A stretch of DNA of 38,846 nt from Bacteroidales bacterium (GCA_900769345.1 CAAGGJ010000032.1:1-38846), one strand, 5' to 3'; positions 17,236 to 26,209 are shown, counted from the first letter of the stretch. Numbers and translations are program-made. The notes: a model not told the origin generated them from the letters alone.

Positions 17236-19431
17236 ATGCAAAAAATCAATTTCAAATTATCGAAAACCACCACTATGCAGGTGCTGTTGCTGCTATGTGC
17301 CATAGCCATAGTGTCGCTCTGCCTGCCTAAGGAACACAAGTTCCACTACTCCTACCAGGTCGACAAGCCCTGGGAGTACTCGCTGCTCACAGCACCATTC
17401 GACATCCCCATCGAGCTCGACACCGCCTCGGCTTCGGCTTTGCGCGACAGCATAGTGCGAAATTTCGTGAAGGTATACAGTTTCGACCGTACCGTGACGT
17501 CGAAGCACTTGCAGGCATTTGCCTCCATCCGCTCGGGCAGCAGCAGCGAACGACTGTTCTTTGTGGAACGCCTGCGCGAGATTTATCGCCACGGCATAGT
17601 CGACAGCGAAACATTCGCTCGCATACGCAACGGACAGCTCCCCTATGTGCGCCAAGTGGGCGAAGATCACACCATAGTCAACACCCCCACTACCGATTTT
17701 TTCTCAGTACGCTCCGCCTACGAATATATCGACTCCCTCGCCGCCATCAACAATTATCATCAGTCGGCTTATGTTAAAAACATCAACCGCTATCTCGAGC
17801 CCAACATTCTCGTCGACTCAGTGCGCTCCAACGAAATTTTGCGCCAGCAATTGCAGAAGGAGCTTGCCCCCATCGGTATGATTCAGAAAGGCGAACGAAT
17901 CATCGACCGCGGCAATGTGGTAACCCCACAAGTGAAATCGGCACTCGACTACCTAAAGAAAGAATACACTGCCAAAAATCTCAACTCCTACGAGAGCAAA
18001 TACATCATTATGAGCAAAGTGGTGATTATAGCCATATTGTTCATTATGCTCTACATCTATTTGGCAGTATTCCGTCACAACATATTCTATGATTTGCGCA
18101 AACTACTCTTTGTGATGTCGCTGCTCGTGTGCTTCACAGCCATATTCTTTATAGGCGTGAGCCTCGACAATGTGAAGGCAAGCTACATCATGCCATTTGC
18201 CCTCGTGCCCATAGTGATGGCCACTTTCTTCGACTCGGGCACCGCCGTGGTGGTGCATGTGGTGGAAGTGATGATAGCATCTATTGTATCCACCTACTCC
18301 ACCGACCTCGTGCTTATGCAAGTGGTGGTGGGCATCATTGCCATAGCTTCGCTGCAAGAGATGTCGCGCCGCTCGCAATTGGCTCGCTGCGCCGCTCTGG
18401 TGATGATTAGCTACAGCTTCTGCTATCTGGCATTCTTCATGATGGAAAAAGGCACTCTCAACGGCGTCAGCAAATATGTGTTTGCCTATTTCCTCATCAA
18501 TGCCATTTTCTTGTCGTTCTCCAATCTCCTTATCTATGTGCTTGAGAAGATGTTCGGTTTCACCTCATCGCTCACGCTCATCGAACTCACCGACCTCAAT
18601 CAGCCTCTTCTACGACAACTCTCAGAATCGTGCCCGGGCACTTTCCAGCACGTTATGCAGGTGTCGAACATTGCATCGGAAGCGGCTCACCGCATAGGCG
18701 CCAACGTGCAACTGGTGCGCGTGGGTGCCATCTATCACGACATTGGCAAAATCAAGAGTCCAAATTTCTTCACCGAAAACCAACGCGGCGTGAATCCACA
18801 CACCTTGCTATCGCCCGAACAAAGCGCATCGATAGTAATTCGCCACGTCACCGACGGTATGGAACTCGCCGAAAAGTCGAAATTGCCTCAAGCTATCAAG
18901 GACTTTATCTTGCAACATCACGGCAAAGGTTTGGCTCGATATTTCTATGCCCAAGCATGTATGAAAGCCGATGGCAAACCGGTAGATGAAGAACCATTCA
19001 CCTACCCCGGTCCAAATCCGCAGACCCGCGAAACAGCCATAGTGATGATGGCCGATGCCACCGAAGCGGCATCCAAGAGCCTCACTAACCATACTCACGA
19101 AGCCATAGCATCGCTCGTGAGCAAGATTATCGACGGTCAAGTGGCAAGCGGTTTGCTCAAAGATGCGCCCATCAGCTTCCGCGACGTGGAAATCATCAAG
19201 AGCACATTTATCGAACGACTCGACTCACTCTACCACACTCGCATCAAGTACCCCGACCAGATTACCCCTAAGCACTCGGAAAGCGAGACACAAACCGAAC
19301 AGCCCGAAACGCCCTCTGCAGCCGAGCAAACAGCCGCACCCTCTGCAGCCGAGCAATCCTCATTTGCGCCCAAAACCGAGCAATCCGCCTCAACCACTGC
19401 TGCAAAAGCAACGCTATCCGGCAAAGAATAA
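17236..19431 (+). CDS. 7TM-HD family protein (PgpH-like c-di-AMP phosphodiesterase)
   Basis: A 731-residue membrane protein. One N-terminal membrane helix (about 14-31) precedes an extracytoplasmic 7TM-HDED-type domain (about 40-255), a cluster of about seven membrane helices (about 257-455) and a cytosolic HD domain. That domain carries the metal ligands HVMQ (about 473-476), YHDIGK (about 504-509), RHV, and QHHGKG (about 559-564). In Firmicutes, proteins of this design hydrolyse cyclic di-AMP. The last ~55 residues are low-complexity, with PSAAEQ repeated, and look like a disordered tail. Its position directly after rel is notable because ppGpp inhibits c-di-AMP phosphodiesterases in Firmicutes. 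Whether this protein uses c-di-AMP is inferred from family. Confidence 0.9.
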   Translation: MQKINFKLSKTTTMQVLLLLCAIAIVSLCLPKEHKFHYSYQVDKPWEYSLLTAPFDIPIELDTASASALRDSIVRNFVKVYSFDRTVTSKHLQAFASIRSGSSSERLFFVERLREIYRHGIVDSETFARIRNGQLPYVRQVGEDHTIVNTPTTDFFSVRSAYEYIDSLAAINNYHQSAYVKNINRYLEPNILVDSVRSNEILRQQLQKELAPIGMIQKGERIIDRGNVVTPQVKSALDYLKKEYTAKNLNSYESKYIIMSKVVIIAILFIMLYIYLAVFRHNIFYDLRKLLFVMSLLVCFTAIFFIGVSLDNVKASYIMPFALVPIVMATFFDSGTAVVVHVVEVMIASIVSTYSTDLVLMQVVVGIIAIASLQEMSRRSQLARCAALVMISYSFCYLAFFMMEKGTLNGVSKYVFAYFLINAIFLSFSNLLIYVLEKMFGFTSSLTLIELTDLNQPLLRQLSESCPGTFQHVMQVSNIASEAAHRIGANVQLVRVGAIYHDIGKIKSPNFFTENQRGVNPHTLLSPEQSASIVIRHVTDGMELAEKSKLPQAIKDFILQHHGKGLARYFYAQACMKADGKPVDEEPFTYPGPNPQTRETAIVMMADATEAASKSLTNHTHEAIASLVSKIIDGQVASGLLKDAPISFRDVEIIKSTFIERLDSLYHTRIKYPDQITPKHSESETQTEQPETPSAAEQTAAPSAAEQSSFAPKTEQSASTTAAKATLSGKE

Positions 19432-19468
19432 GCGCCCAAGCCCTCATAGGCAAAATATACAATCAAAA

Positions 19469-19507
19469 AAACCTCCGGCGGTGTAATTATGCACACAAAG
19501 GAGGTTT
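19469..19507 (+). terminator. terminator-like hairpin after the PgpH-like gene
   Basis: AAACCTCC (19469-19476) pairs with GGAGGTTT (19500-19507) across a 23-base loop, 38 bp after the stop codon. An A-run precedes it, but there is only a short T-run after it, so it may equally be an RNA-stabilising structure. Confidence 0.45.
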
Positions 19508-19519
19508 AGTATTCAGTCC

Positions 19520-19573
19520 GACCTGTCCGACACGTCTGACACGTCTGACACGTCTGATATGTCCGACCCGTCC
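19520..19573. repeat. six tandem 9-bp units
   Basis: Six consecutive 9-mers: GACCTGTCC, GACACGTCT three times, GATATGTCC and GACCCGTCC. They are intergenic, and the three central units are identical. A related 9-bp periodicity occurs at 22534-22560. Confidence 0.85.
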
Positions 19574-19622
19574 GGCTGAAAATAGTGCGAAAAATCTTAA
19601 TTATCTATAAAATTCCAAAATA

Positions 19623-19630
19623 TAGTTTTG
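19623..19630 (+). promoter_or_regulatory. probable -7 promoter box
   Basis: TAGTTTTG fits TAnnTTTG, 38 bp before the ATG at 19668. No clear -33 element is seen. Confidence 0.4.
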
Positions 19631-19667
19631 CATTTTCCGTTATACGATAAAGCACCAGTTTCACACT

Positions 19668-20165
19668 ATGACAATAACGCATTTCACACTACTATTGATA
19701 CTCGGGATAGCACTGCTGGCAGCCGCTGCGGTGCTTTCGTTCAAACCCAAAATTCCGGCTGCACTATCGGCATATTGCGGCATGTTGGCACTACACTTTG
19801 GTGGACACATCTATCTCACAAGCAGTGCTTTAGCCTCATGGTCGATAGCCACACTGATTGTAGCATGGCTATTTATGATGCAGCCCAAAGGCGAACCAAA
19901 ATCGTCGCAACTCGCCAACATTTATGTAGGTTTGGGCAGCATGGCAGGACTGCTCGTGGGCTTGGCTGTAAATGCCCGATTTATGCTGCTTTGCCTCTGT
20001 TTCGGAGCCATTTTCGGCTTCGCGACCTATTGCAAAACGCCCGCCGGACGCTGGCTTAAATTTCCCGGTCTCACATTTATTCAGTATTTTTGCAATAAGT
20101 GTTTGCCCATAGTCATCACTTTCGCCATGATTGGCATCTCCATCGAGGGTTTTCTGGTGAAATGA
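19668..20165 (+). CDS. integral membrane protein, unknown function
   Basis: A 165-residue protein with about five membrane segments (near residues 7-24, 30-48, 56-70, 84-118 as two helices, and 142-160), separated by a short polar loop KGEPKSSQ and a basic patch near residue 130. I do not recognise the family. Its own promoter-like box lies just upstream and the next gene is separated by about 105 bp, so it may be a single transcription unit. Any transport or regulatory role would be a guess. Confidence 0.8.
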   Translation: MTITHFTLLLILGIALLAAAAVLSFKPKIPAALSAYCGMLALHFGGHIYLTSSALASWSIATLIVAWLFMMQPKGEPKSSQLANIYVGLGSMAGLLVGLAVNARFMLLCLCFGAIFGFATYCKTPAGRWLKFPGLTFIQYFCNKCLPIVITFAMIGISIEGFLVK

Positions 20166-20245
20166 CTATAACACCGGTGCTTGAGGATTCGGTAGGGCTA
20201 TTCATTTCGATGATTTGAGCACAAAAAAGCAATTTGTTTGTTCAC

Positions 20246-20253
20246 TATTTTTG
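20246..20253 (+). promoter_or_regulatory. probable -7 promoter box
   Basis: TATTTTTG fits TAnnTTTG, 17 bp before the ATG at 20271. It falls inside an in-frame upstream extension of the DUF4919 gene and so argues for the start at 20271. Confidence 0.45.
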
Positions 20254-20270
20254 GCACCTGTTTAGAGATA

Positions 20271-20966
20271 ATGAGAAAGTTTATTTTCAGCATATTAGCC
20301 GCACTGATTTTCATGATTGCCGTGCCCGGCGTGGCGCAGAAATACGAGGTTAAACCCGTAGATTTCGACGAAATCAAGGCAGCAACACAAGATTCGAAAT
20401 CGAAATTTTTCTTTCCGCGATTGATGAAGGAATTTGAGAGCAACGACACCTCCATGACCTTCGAAGAATATCGCTACCTCTACTACGGCTACGTATTTCA
20501 AGAGGACTACAATCCCTTCCGCGAATCGAGATATTCCGACATGATCGAATCGCTCTACTACAACAAAGAATTTACCCGCAGCGAGTGCGACACTATCGAG
20601 AAATATGCCGAACTCTCGCTCGACGACAACATTTTCGACCTTCAGCAGATGGAATTTTTCATCTTCTCACTCAAGGAAAAGAAAAAATATGCTCGTGCTG
20701 CCATACGCCAGTATCGACTCAACCAGATTATTGCCACCATCCTCTCGAGCGGCAAAGGCACTGCCGAGAGTCCGTGGGTGGTAACTTCGGTGTCGCACGA
20801 GTATTATATCCTCAACAAACTCGGCTATGTGGCCACCGAGCATCGCACGCTGCCCGGATGCATCGACTTTATAGCCGTCAAGCCCAAGAACGACAAATCG
20901 CCCGAGGGATTCTATTTCGATGCATCGAAAATTCTCGAAGTGGCAAGCGTGAAGTTTGCCGAATAA
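20271..20966 (+). CDS. DUF4919-type secreted protein
   Basis: About 231 residues, with a signal peptide (1-23, cleavage probably after VAQ). The mature part begins VKPVDFDEIKAAT and carries FEEYRYLYYGYVFQEDYNPF (about 61-80). This pattern is typical of DUF4919 proteins, which are largely confined to Bacteroidetes and have no known function. The C-terminal half holds HEYYILNKLGYVATEHR and an FYFDASKI segment. I start at 20271 because the signal peptide follows directly and a promoter box overlaps the longer reading. The stop is 13 bp before queA, so the two probably share a transcript. Confidence 0.83.
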   Translation: MRKFIFSILAALIFMIAVPGVAQKYEVKPVDFDEIKAATQDSKSKFFFPRLMKEFESNDTSMTFEEYRYLYYGYVFQEDYNPFRESRYSDMIESLYYNKEFTRSECDTIEKYAELSLDDNIFDLQQMEFFIFSLKEKKKYARAAIRQYRLNQIIATILSSGKGTAESPWVVTSVSHEYYILNKLGYVATEHRTLPGCIDFIAVKPKNDKSPEGFYFDASKILEVASVKFAE

Positions 20967-20979
20967 CAATCTCAAATTT

Positions 20980-22209
20980 ATGACTATAGACGACATTCGT
21001 AACATCAAAATTGAGGACTTCAACTATCCTCTGCCCGACGAAAGGATAGCTAAACACCCTCTCGAGCAACGCGAACTGTGCAAACTCTTGCTTTATCGCA
21101 ATAACGAAATCAGCGAACACCGTTTTGCCGATGTGCCGGCGCTTCTGCCCGAGCACAGCATGCTTGTCTACAACAATACTCGCGTCATCAATGCCCGCTT
21201 GCGTTTCCGCAAACCGGGTGGCGGCGCTGTTATCGAAATTTTTTGCCTCGAACCGGTGGCACCTCGCGACTATGCCCAGATATTCCAAACCACGCAATCG
21301 TGCACTTGGCTTTGCTTTGTGGGCAACAGCAAGCGATGGAAATCGGGTGAATTGGCACTCACTGTCGACATCGACGGCACCTCGGTTACACTCAGCGCCT
21401 CGCGTGGCGAACGCCGCGGCAATGCCTTCGAAATAATTTTCACTTGGAATAACTCCGATGTCACTTTTGCTTCGATTCTCGATGCCGTGGGCGAAATACC
21501 TATCCCTCCCTACCTCAACCGCAGCACAGAACCGGGCGACAGCACCGACTATCAGACCGTATATTCGCACATCGATGGCAGCGTGGCTGCTCCTACCGCC
21601 GGACTGCATTTCACCGATAAAGTGCTTGCCGACTGCGACAGCCGAGGCATAATACGCCGCGAACTCACACTTCACGTGGGCGCCGGAACATTCCAACCGG
21701 TGAAAAGCGAAACCATAGGCGGTCACGACATGCACACCGAGTTTATCTCTGTCACTCGCAGTCTGCTCATGGAGTTGCGCGATGCATCTACTCCCGTCAT
21801 CGCTGTAGGCACCACCAGCGTGCGAACACTCGAGAGTCTCTACTACATAGGCGTTATTCTTCACAACAACCCCGATGCCTCGGAGCAGCAACTTTGCGTG
21901 GGTCAGTGGATGCCATACACCGTGGGAAGTCCCATCTCCACCTCTCAAGCCATGCAAGCCATCATCGATTACCTCGACCGAATAGACTCCGACACCTACA
22001 TCGGATCCACTCAGATAATGATTGCTCCATCGTTCCGCTTTCATGTGATAAGTGGCATGATTACCAATTTCCACCAACCGCAATCCACTCTTTTGCTGTT
22101 GGTATCGGCATTTGTGGGCGATGGCAATTGGCATCGCATCTACGATTTTGCCCTCAGCCACGATTTCCGCTTCCTCAGTTACGGCGACGGTTCGCTACTT
22201 CTGCGATAA
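20980..22209 (+). CDS. queA: S-adenosylmethionine:tRNA ribosyltransferase-isomerase
   Basis: Queuosine pathway enzyme that transfers and isomerises the ribosyl part of SAM onto 7-aminomethyl-7-deazaguanine at tRNA position 34, giving epoxyqueuosine. About 409 residues. Landmarks: FNYPLPDERIAKHPLEQRE (about 13-31), SMLVYNNTRVINARL (about 60-74), EIPIPPYLNR, SVAAPTAGLHFT (about 202-213), LTLHVGAGTFQPVK (about 228-241) and MITNFHQPQSTLLLLVSAF near the C-terminus. It is longer than typical proteobacterial QueA (about 350 residues), with extra segments in the middle. An in-frame TTG at 20956 is less likely than ATG 20980. No other queuosine genes are nearby. Confidence 0.94.
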   Translation: MTIDDIRNIKIEDFNYPLPDERIAKHPLEQRELCKLLLYRNNEISEHRFADVPALLPEHSMLVYNNTRVINARLRFRKPGGGAVIEIFCLEPVAPRDYAQIFQTTQSCTWLCFVGNSKRWKSGELALTVDIDGTSVTLSASRGERRGNAFEIIFTWNNSDVTFASILDAVGEIPIPPYLNRSTEPGDSTDYQTVYSHIDGSVAAPTAGLHFTDKVLADCDSRGIIRRELTLHVGAGTFQPVKSETIGGHDMHTEFISVTRSLLMELRDASTPVIAVGTTSVRTLESLYYIGVILHNNPDASEQQLCVGQWMPYTVGSPISTSQAMQAIIDYLDRIDSDTYIGSTQIMIAPSFRFHVISGMITNFHQPQSTLLLLVSAFVGDGNWHRIYDFALSHDFRFLSYGDGSLLLR

Positions 22210-22231
22210 CACTAACTTAAAGCCATACGCT

Positions 22232-22465
22232 ATGAAATCCACTCTCAACTACGGCACAGCCCTACTGATATGCTGTGCCGTGTGGCTCACATCGTGTGGC
22301 AGCCGAATATCGACACCACACACCCCACTGGCTCGTGCCCAAGCAAGCATTGCCACATTCAATATGCGTTGCCACGTGCCGGAGGACGATAGCAGCAACA
22401 ACTGGACTTATCGCCGCCACCGCATAGCGCATTTCATCGACAGCATCGCCAATCTGGAGTTTTGA
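22232..22465 (+). pseudogene. truncated endonuclease/exonuclease/phosphatase-family lipoprotein
   Basis: A 77-codon frame 22 bp after queA. It encodes a lipoprotein signal (AVWLTSC, Cys at about 22) and then IATFNMRCHVPEDDSSNNW-YRRHRIAHFIDS. That is the first strand and substrate loop of EEP-fold hydrolases, in which the motif reads ATFNxR...NNWxxRR. Normal proteins continue for another ~250 residues, including the catalytic Glu and the C-terminal SDH-type His motif. Here a stop follows directly after SIANLEF, before the catalytic Glu. The following DNA shows no continuing homology, so the 3' part was lost by deletion. Confidence 0.75.
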
Positions 22466-22533
22466 GGATACAAGCATAATTTTCCTGACTTTTTCGGGTC
22501 GGAGGTTTTTCTCGGAGGGCGAGCGGCATTGTC

Positions 22534-22560
22534 GTCAGACCAGTCAGAGAGGTCAGACTC
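22534..22560. repeat. three 9-bp units
   Basis: GTCAGACCA, GTCAGAGAG and GTCAGACTC stand head to tail, sharing GTCAGA. They lie about 70 bp after the truncated EEP frame and resemble the 9-bp array at 19520-19573 in period and composition. Confidence 0.6.
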
Positions 22561-22652
22561 ATGGGTTCAGCGGATTATTCTCTTTTTCCCTCCTTGACTG
22601 GTGCCTGCCGAACGGTCCCGAAGAGGCAGACTGCGCCCTAAACAAAAACATT

Positions 22653-22682
22653 CGGCGTGGTAAACTCCCGCTCACCACGCCG
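22653..22682. terminator. GC-rich hairpin between pseudogene and AraC gene
   Basis: CGGCGTGGT (22653-22661) pairs perfectly with ACCACGCCG (22674-22682) across a 12-base loop. There is no T-run on the plus side. On the minus side it would be followed by AATGTTTTTG, so it may serve the convergent AraC gene. Confidence 0.45.
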
Positions 22683-22764
22683 ACTCTGCATTAATCTAAC
22701 CTCTAACAACATGCGATTACTAAAAGTAAATCGCCTATATTATGATAGCCTAACGGCTTACATT

Positions 22765-23622
22765 TTATCGATATTCGGAGGGCGATTGCCCTGTTTTCTT
22801 CTTAAAGAAGCGGCTAAACGAAGCCTGATCGGTAAACCCGAGACGAATGGCAATCTGCTGCACTGTGAGATTGCGATGATATCGCAACAATGTCTTGGCT
22901 TGCACCACCACATAGTTTGATATCCATGTGCTCGCATTCACGCCTGTCTGCTGCTTGATGATGGCAGCAAAATATTTGGGCGAGAGGCAAAGCATATCGG
23001 CATAATAGCGCACTTCGCGCGACTTGTCGTAATGCTTGGTCACTGCCTCGATAAAGGAGGTGAGTATCTCCTCGTGCTGCGAGGGCTGTCGATTGGCTAC
23101 TTCGCCATTGCTCTTGCGAAACTCCGCCAACAAGCCGAACAACACATCGAGCAACTTGCCCTTTAGGGTGCTGTTGCGCAAACTTTCCGACTCACACACC
23201 GAGTGAAGCAACTTAAACACCGAATAGATATCCTCAAATTGCTTGTCGTCGAGATGAAAATGTGCTTGGCGATGATAATAAAGTCCTTCCTTGTAGCTGG
23301 CAGGATTGTCGAACTTCATCTGCTCGAACGCCTCGGGCGACATAACCAACAAGTTCACTCGATAATCGTCGCTGGTCTTTATGGCATTCACTGTGTGATT
23401 GGGCATCAACACCGTTATGTCGTGATATTTATATTCTACCGGCAAGGTGTCGAATTCACATGTCAGCGATCCCCCCAAATTGAGCGCGATAATCAAATTT
23501 TCCGAACTCAACGGTTCGCCATACACCGGCATAGATGTCACATCATTGAGCACAACAATGCCATGCTCGCGAATCTTTGCATTGCTGCTTAGTACGGGAT
23601 GTTGCGATCTTCCGGTATCCAT
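22765..23622 (-). CDS. AraC-family transcriptional regulator
   Basis: A 285-residue regulator. Residues 1-150 form a cupin-like sensing domain (VLNDVTSMPVYGEP... LPVEYKYHDITVLMPNHTV). Residues about 185-285 form the AraC DNA-binding domain with both helix-turn-helices: VRYYADMLCLSPKYFAAIIKQQTG and VQQIAIRLGFTDQASFSRFFKKKTGQSPSEYR. The effector is unknown. It is divergent from the secreted-protein pair starting at 23823, with 200 bp between them, so that pair is a candidate target. No TAnnTTTG box was found for its own promoter. Confidence 0.9.
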   Translation of the reverse strand: MDTGRSQHPVLSSNAKIREHGIVVLNDVTSMPVYGEPLSSENLIIALNLGGSLTCEFDTLPVEYKYHDITVLMPNHTVNAIKTSDDYRVNLLVMSPEAFEQMKFDNPASYKEGLYYHRQAHFHLDDKQFEDIYSVFKLLHSVCESESLRNSTLKGKLLDVLFGLLAEFRKSNGEVANRQPSQHEEILTSFIEAVTKHYDKSREVRYYADMLCLSPKYFAAIIKQQTGVNASTWISNYVVVQAKTLLRYHRNLTVQQIAIRLGFTDQASFSRFFKKKTGQSPSEYR

Positions 23623-23822
23623 AAGTCGTTTATCGTTTTCGATGCTAAAATTAATTAATTTCTTTCAATTGTTACTAATAATAGGAAACATTGCTAAAAT
23701 TTTCTGCCTTTTTGAGGTCAAAATCTGGGAAAAAAGGAAATAACTTAGCATCGTAAATGACCATAAGGGTCAAAAAACACCTTGTGAATCGTGGAAAATA
23801 GATTTTAATATAGAATGAAACT

Positions 23823-24197
23823 ATGAAGAATCGTTTGTTTACATTACTGATTTGCCTGATGGGAGTTCTATGCACTCATGCTGAGGACTTTACCCATCTC
23901 ACGTTTGTTACTGTCGACGGCGAAAAAGTGTCAATGCCCATTGAGAACCTCGAAATTTCAATCTCGGGCAACACTCTCACAGCCGGCAATCAATCGTTTA
24001 CGCTCGTCAATTTGAGCAAGATGTATTTCTCATCTTCCGACGAGACTACACTCATCAATGAGCTGAAAAGTACCGACTTCGATGAGGCTGCCCACATCTT
24101 CGACCTCAACGGCCGAAAGATGAATCGCGACCAAATGACCTCGGGAGTATATGTGATTAAAACCAAACAAGGAACCTATAAACTGATGGTGCGATGA
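23823..24197 (+). CDS. small secreted protein with T9SS-like C-terminal tail
   Basis: A 124-residue protein. The signal peptide (1-20) ends at CTHA|ED. A short beta-rich segment (LTFVTVDGEKVSMPIENLEI) and a linker lead into a C-terminal tail AAHIFDLNGRKM...GVYVIKTKQGTYKLMVR. This resembles the Bacteroidales secretion-sorting tail (xxDLxGR...GIYIxxxx...VR). The function is unknown. Its stop codon overlaps the next start (ATGA at 24194-24197), so translation of the pair is coupled and the proteins probably act together on the outside of the cell. Confidence 0.82.
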   Translation: MKNRLFTLLICLMGVLCTHAEDFTHLTFVTVDGEKVSMPIENLEISISGNTLTAGNQSFTLVNLSKMYFSSSDETTLINELKSTDFDEAAHIFDLNGRKMNRDQMTSGVYVIKTKQGTYKLMVR

Positions 24198-26152
24198 AGA
24201 AGATTATTACATTATTGGCAGCCGTGTTGCTCTGCATCGGCGCTATGGCTCAGACTCTAAATGTTACCACAGGCAATGTAACCTATAAGTTTCCCGCCGC
24301 ACAAACCGGCGACATGACCTATGCCGACGGATCCACTCTCACCATTATGGGCAAAGTGTTTGCTATCGACGAAATAAGTGGTATCACCATCGACAACAGC
24401 GCAGTCGCCGACGGCACCATAAGCGTGGACTACGACGGCGCTTCGGCTCAAGTGATAGTGGCAGGAAATATTGCAAAATATGTTACTCCGGCAGTAGAAG
24501 GCGCGCACGTATCTATAGCCCAAAGCGAAGACCTTGCGCAGGAAATCACTTATACGCTTTCAGGCTCGTCGGCCGACGGCGAATTCTACACCTCGGGTGC
24601 CTACAAAGCCACTATCGAGCTCAACGGGCTTAATCTCACCAATGCCACACCCGTCTATAGTGGCGCCGCCGTGCATGTGCAAAACAGCAAACGTATAAAG
24701 GTGAAAGTGATCACCGGCACCACCAATTGGCTCACCGATGCCTCTTCGGGTTCGCAAAAGGGTTGCCTTTACATTAAAGGCCACGCCGAATTTGCCCAAT
24801 ACGGCACTCTCAATGTGGTGGGCAATGTGAAGCACGCCATCAAGACCGGCGAATATTGCACCCTCAAGAATGCCACTCTCAATGTCACTTCGGCTGTGGG
24901 CGATGGCATATCGTGCAACCAATATTTTCTCATCGAAAGCGGGAATGTCAACATCGAAGGCACCGACGACGATGGCATACAATGCGACCTTGAGGGTACT
25001 ACCTCTACCGGCGAAACCACCGATCACGAAGATGAAGACACCGGAAACATCTATTTACAAGGTGGCAATATCACCATCAACTGCCCGGGCATAGCAGCCA
25101 AAGGCATTAAGGCAGCCGGCGACATCTTCATCAGCGGCGGCAATATAGATGTCACCACCACCGGCAAGGGTATGTGGGACACCCAAGACCTCGAGACCAA
25201 AGCAGCTTGCGGCATTAGTGCCGACGGCAATATCACCATCAGCGGAGGCATGTCGAAGATGAAATCTACCGGCTCGGGAGGCAAGGGTATGAAGTGCGAC
25301 GGTGTGCTTACCGTTACCGACGGAACTCTCGACATTGTCACCACAGGTGCTCTATACTACAACAACGGCAACACCGAAAACACCAATTACACCGGCAACA
25401 CCGATAAAGTGAGCAGCGACTACTATTCGTCGCCCAAGGGCATAAAGGTGGGACTCAAAACCCAAAGCGGCAACAGCTACACCTATAGCGGAGGCATCGA
25501 CATCAGCGGAGGCACCATCTCCGTAGCCACCTCGGGCCGCAATGCTGAAGGCATAGAAAGCAAAAGCTACATCAACATATCGGGTGGTCATATCACCGTC
25601 AATGCCTACGACGATGGCATCAATTCGGCACAAGATATGACCATCAGCGGCGGATACATCTATTCACGCGCTATGCATAACGACGGACTCGATGCCAACG
25701 GCAACTGCTACATCAAGGGCGGCGTGGTATTTGCCATAGGCGGTTCTTCGCCCGAAGTTGCCATCGATGCCAACTCCGAAGAGCAGAAAAAACTCTACGT
25801 TACCGGCGGCACCTTAGTGGCTATTGGCGGATTGGAATCGGGCGCAAGCCTCACTCAGGCATGCTATCAGGCTTCGCAATGGAGCAAAAACACTTGGTAT
25901 GCCCTCTACAACGATGACCAACTCGCCTTGGCTTTCCACACACCCGCAAGCGGCGGTTCGCGCCTTGTGCTGTCTACATCGGGCACCACTACTCTTAAGT
26001 CGGGCGTCTCCGTAACCGACGGAACCGAATATTTCGGCGGCGAAGGCAACATAGGCGGTACCGTATCGGGCGGCTCATCGGTTAGCCTATCCACCTATAA
26101 CAACACCGGCGGTGGTGGTGGCGGCGGCGGTGGTTTCCGTCCCTACCACTGA
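24194..26152 (+). CDS. beta-helix carbohydrate-binding protein (Cthe_2159/DUF4353-like)
   Basis: A 652-residue secreted protein with signal peptide 1-19 (ending AMA|Q). From about residue 125 to 560 it is a right-handed beta-helix built of recurrent strands such as NITISGGM, IDISGGTI, INISGGHI and DMTISGGYI, with Asp/Gly turns (DDGIQCD, DDGIN, NDGLDANG) that look suited to calcium binding. This matches the Cthe_2159 family, whose founder binds pectic and cellulosic polysaccharides. The C-terminus is a run of nine glycines followed by FRPYH, which is unusual. No catalytic motif is evident. It is coupled to the upstream small secreted protein. Confidence 0.87.
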   Translation: MKKIITLLAAVLLCIGAMAQTLNVTTGNVTYKFPAAQTGDMTYADGSTLTIMGKVFAIDEISGITIDNSAVADGTISVDYDGASAQVIVAGNIAKYVTPAVEGAHVSIAQSEDLAQEITYTLSGSSADGEFYTSGAYKATIELNGLNLTNATPVYSGAAVHVQNSKRIKVKVITGTTNWLTDASSGSQKGCLYIKGHAEFAQYGTLNVVGNVKHAIKTGEYCTLKNATLNVTSAVGDGISCNQYFLIESGNVNIEGTDDDGIQCDLEGTTSTGETTDHEDEDTGNIYLQGGNITINCPGIAAKGIKAAGDIFISGGNIDVTTTGKGMWDTQDLETKAACGISADGNITISGGMSKMKSTGSGGKGMKCDGVLTVTDGTLDIVTTGALYYNNGNTENTNYTGNTDKVSSDYYSSPKGIKVGLKTQSGNSYTYSGGIDISGGTISVATSGRNAEGIESKSYINISGGHITVNAYDDGINSAQDMTISGGYIYSRAMHNDGLDANGNCYIKGGVVFAIGGSSPEVAIDANSEEQKKLYVTGGTLVAIGGLESGASLTQACYQASQWSKNTWYALYNDDQLALAFHTPASGGSRLVLSTSGTTTLKSGVSVTDGTEYFGGEGNIGGTVSGGSSVSLSTYNNTGGGGGGGGGFRPYH

Positions 26153-26209
26153 ATAAATCGCATAAATCAATTTTTTTATTCTTCAATCAATTGTTTTTGA
26201 ATTACCGTA

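Noticed and set aside
19520..19573. Considered as a CRISPR array
   Set aside because: The units are 9 bp with no spacers, and no cas genes are present.
20878..22161. Long minus-strand frame opposite queA
   Set aside because: Antisense shadow; queA motifs are unambiguous on the plus strand.
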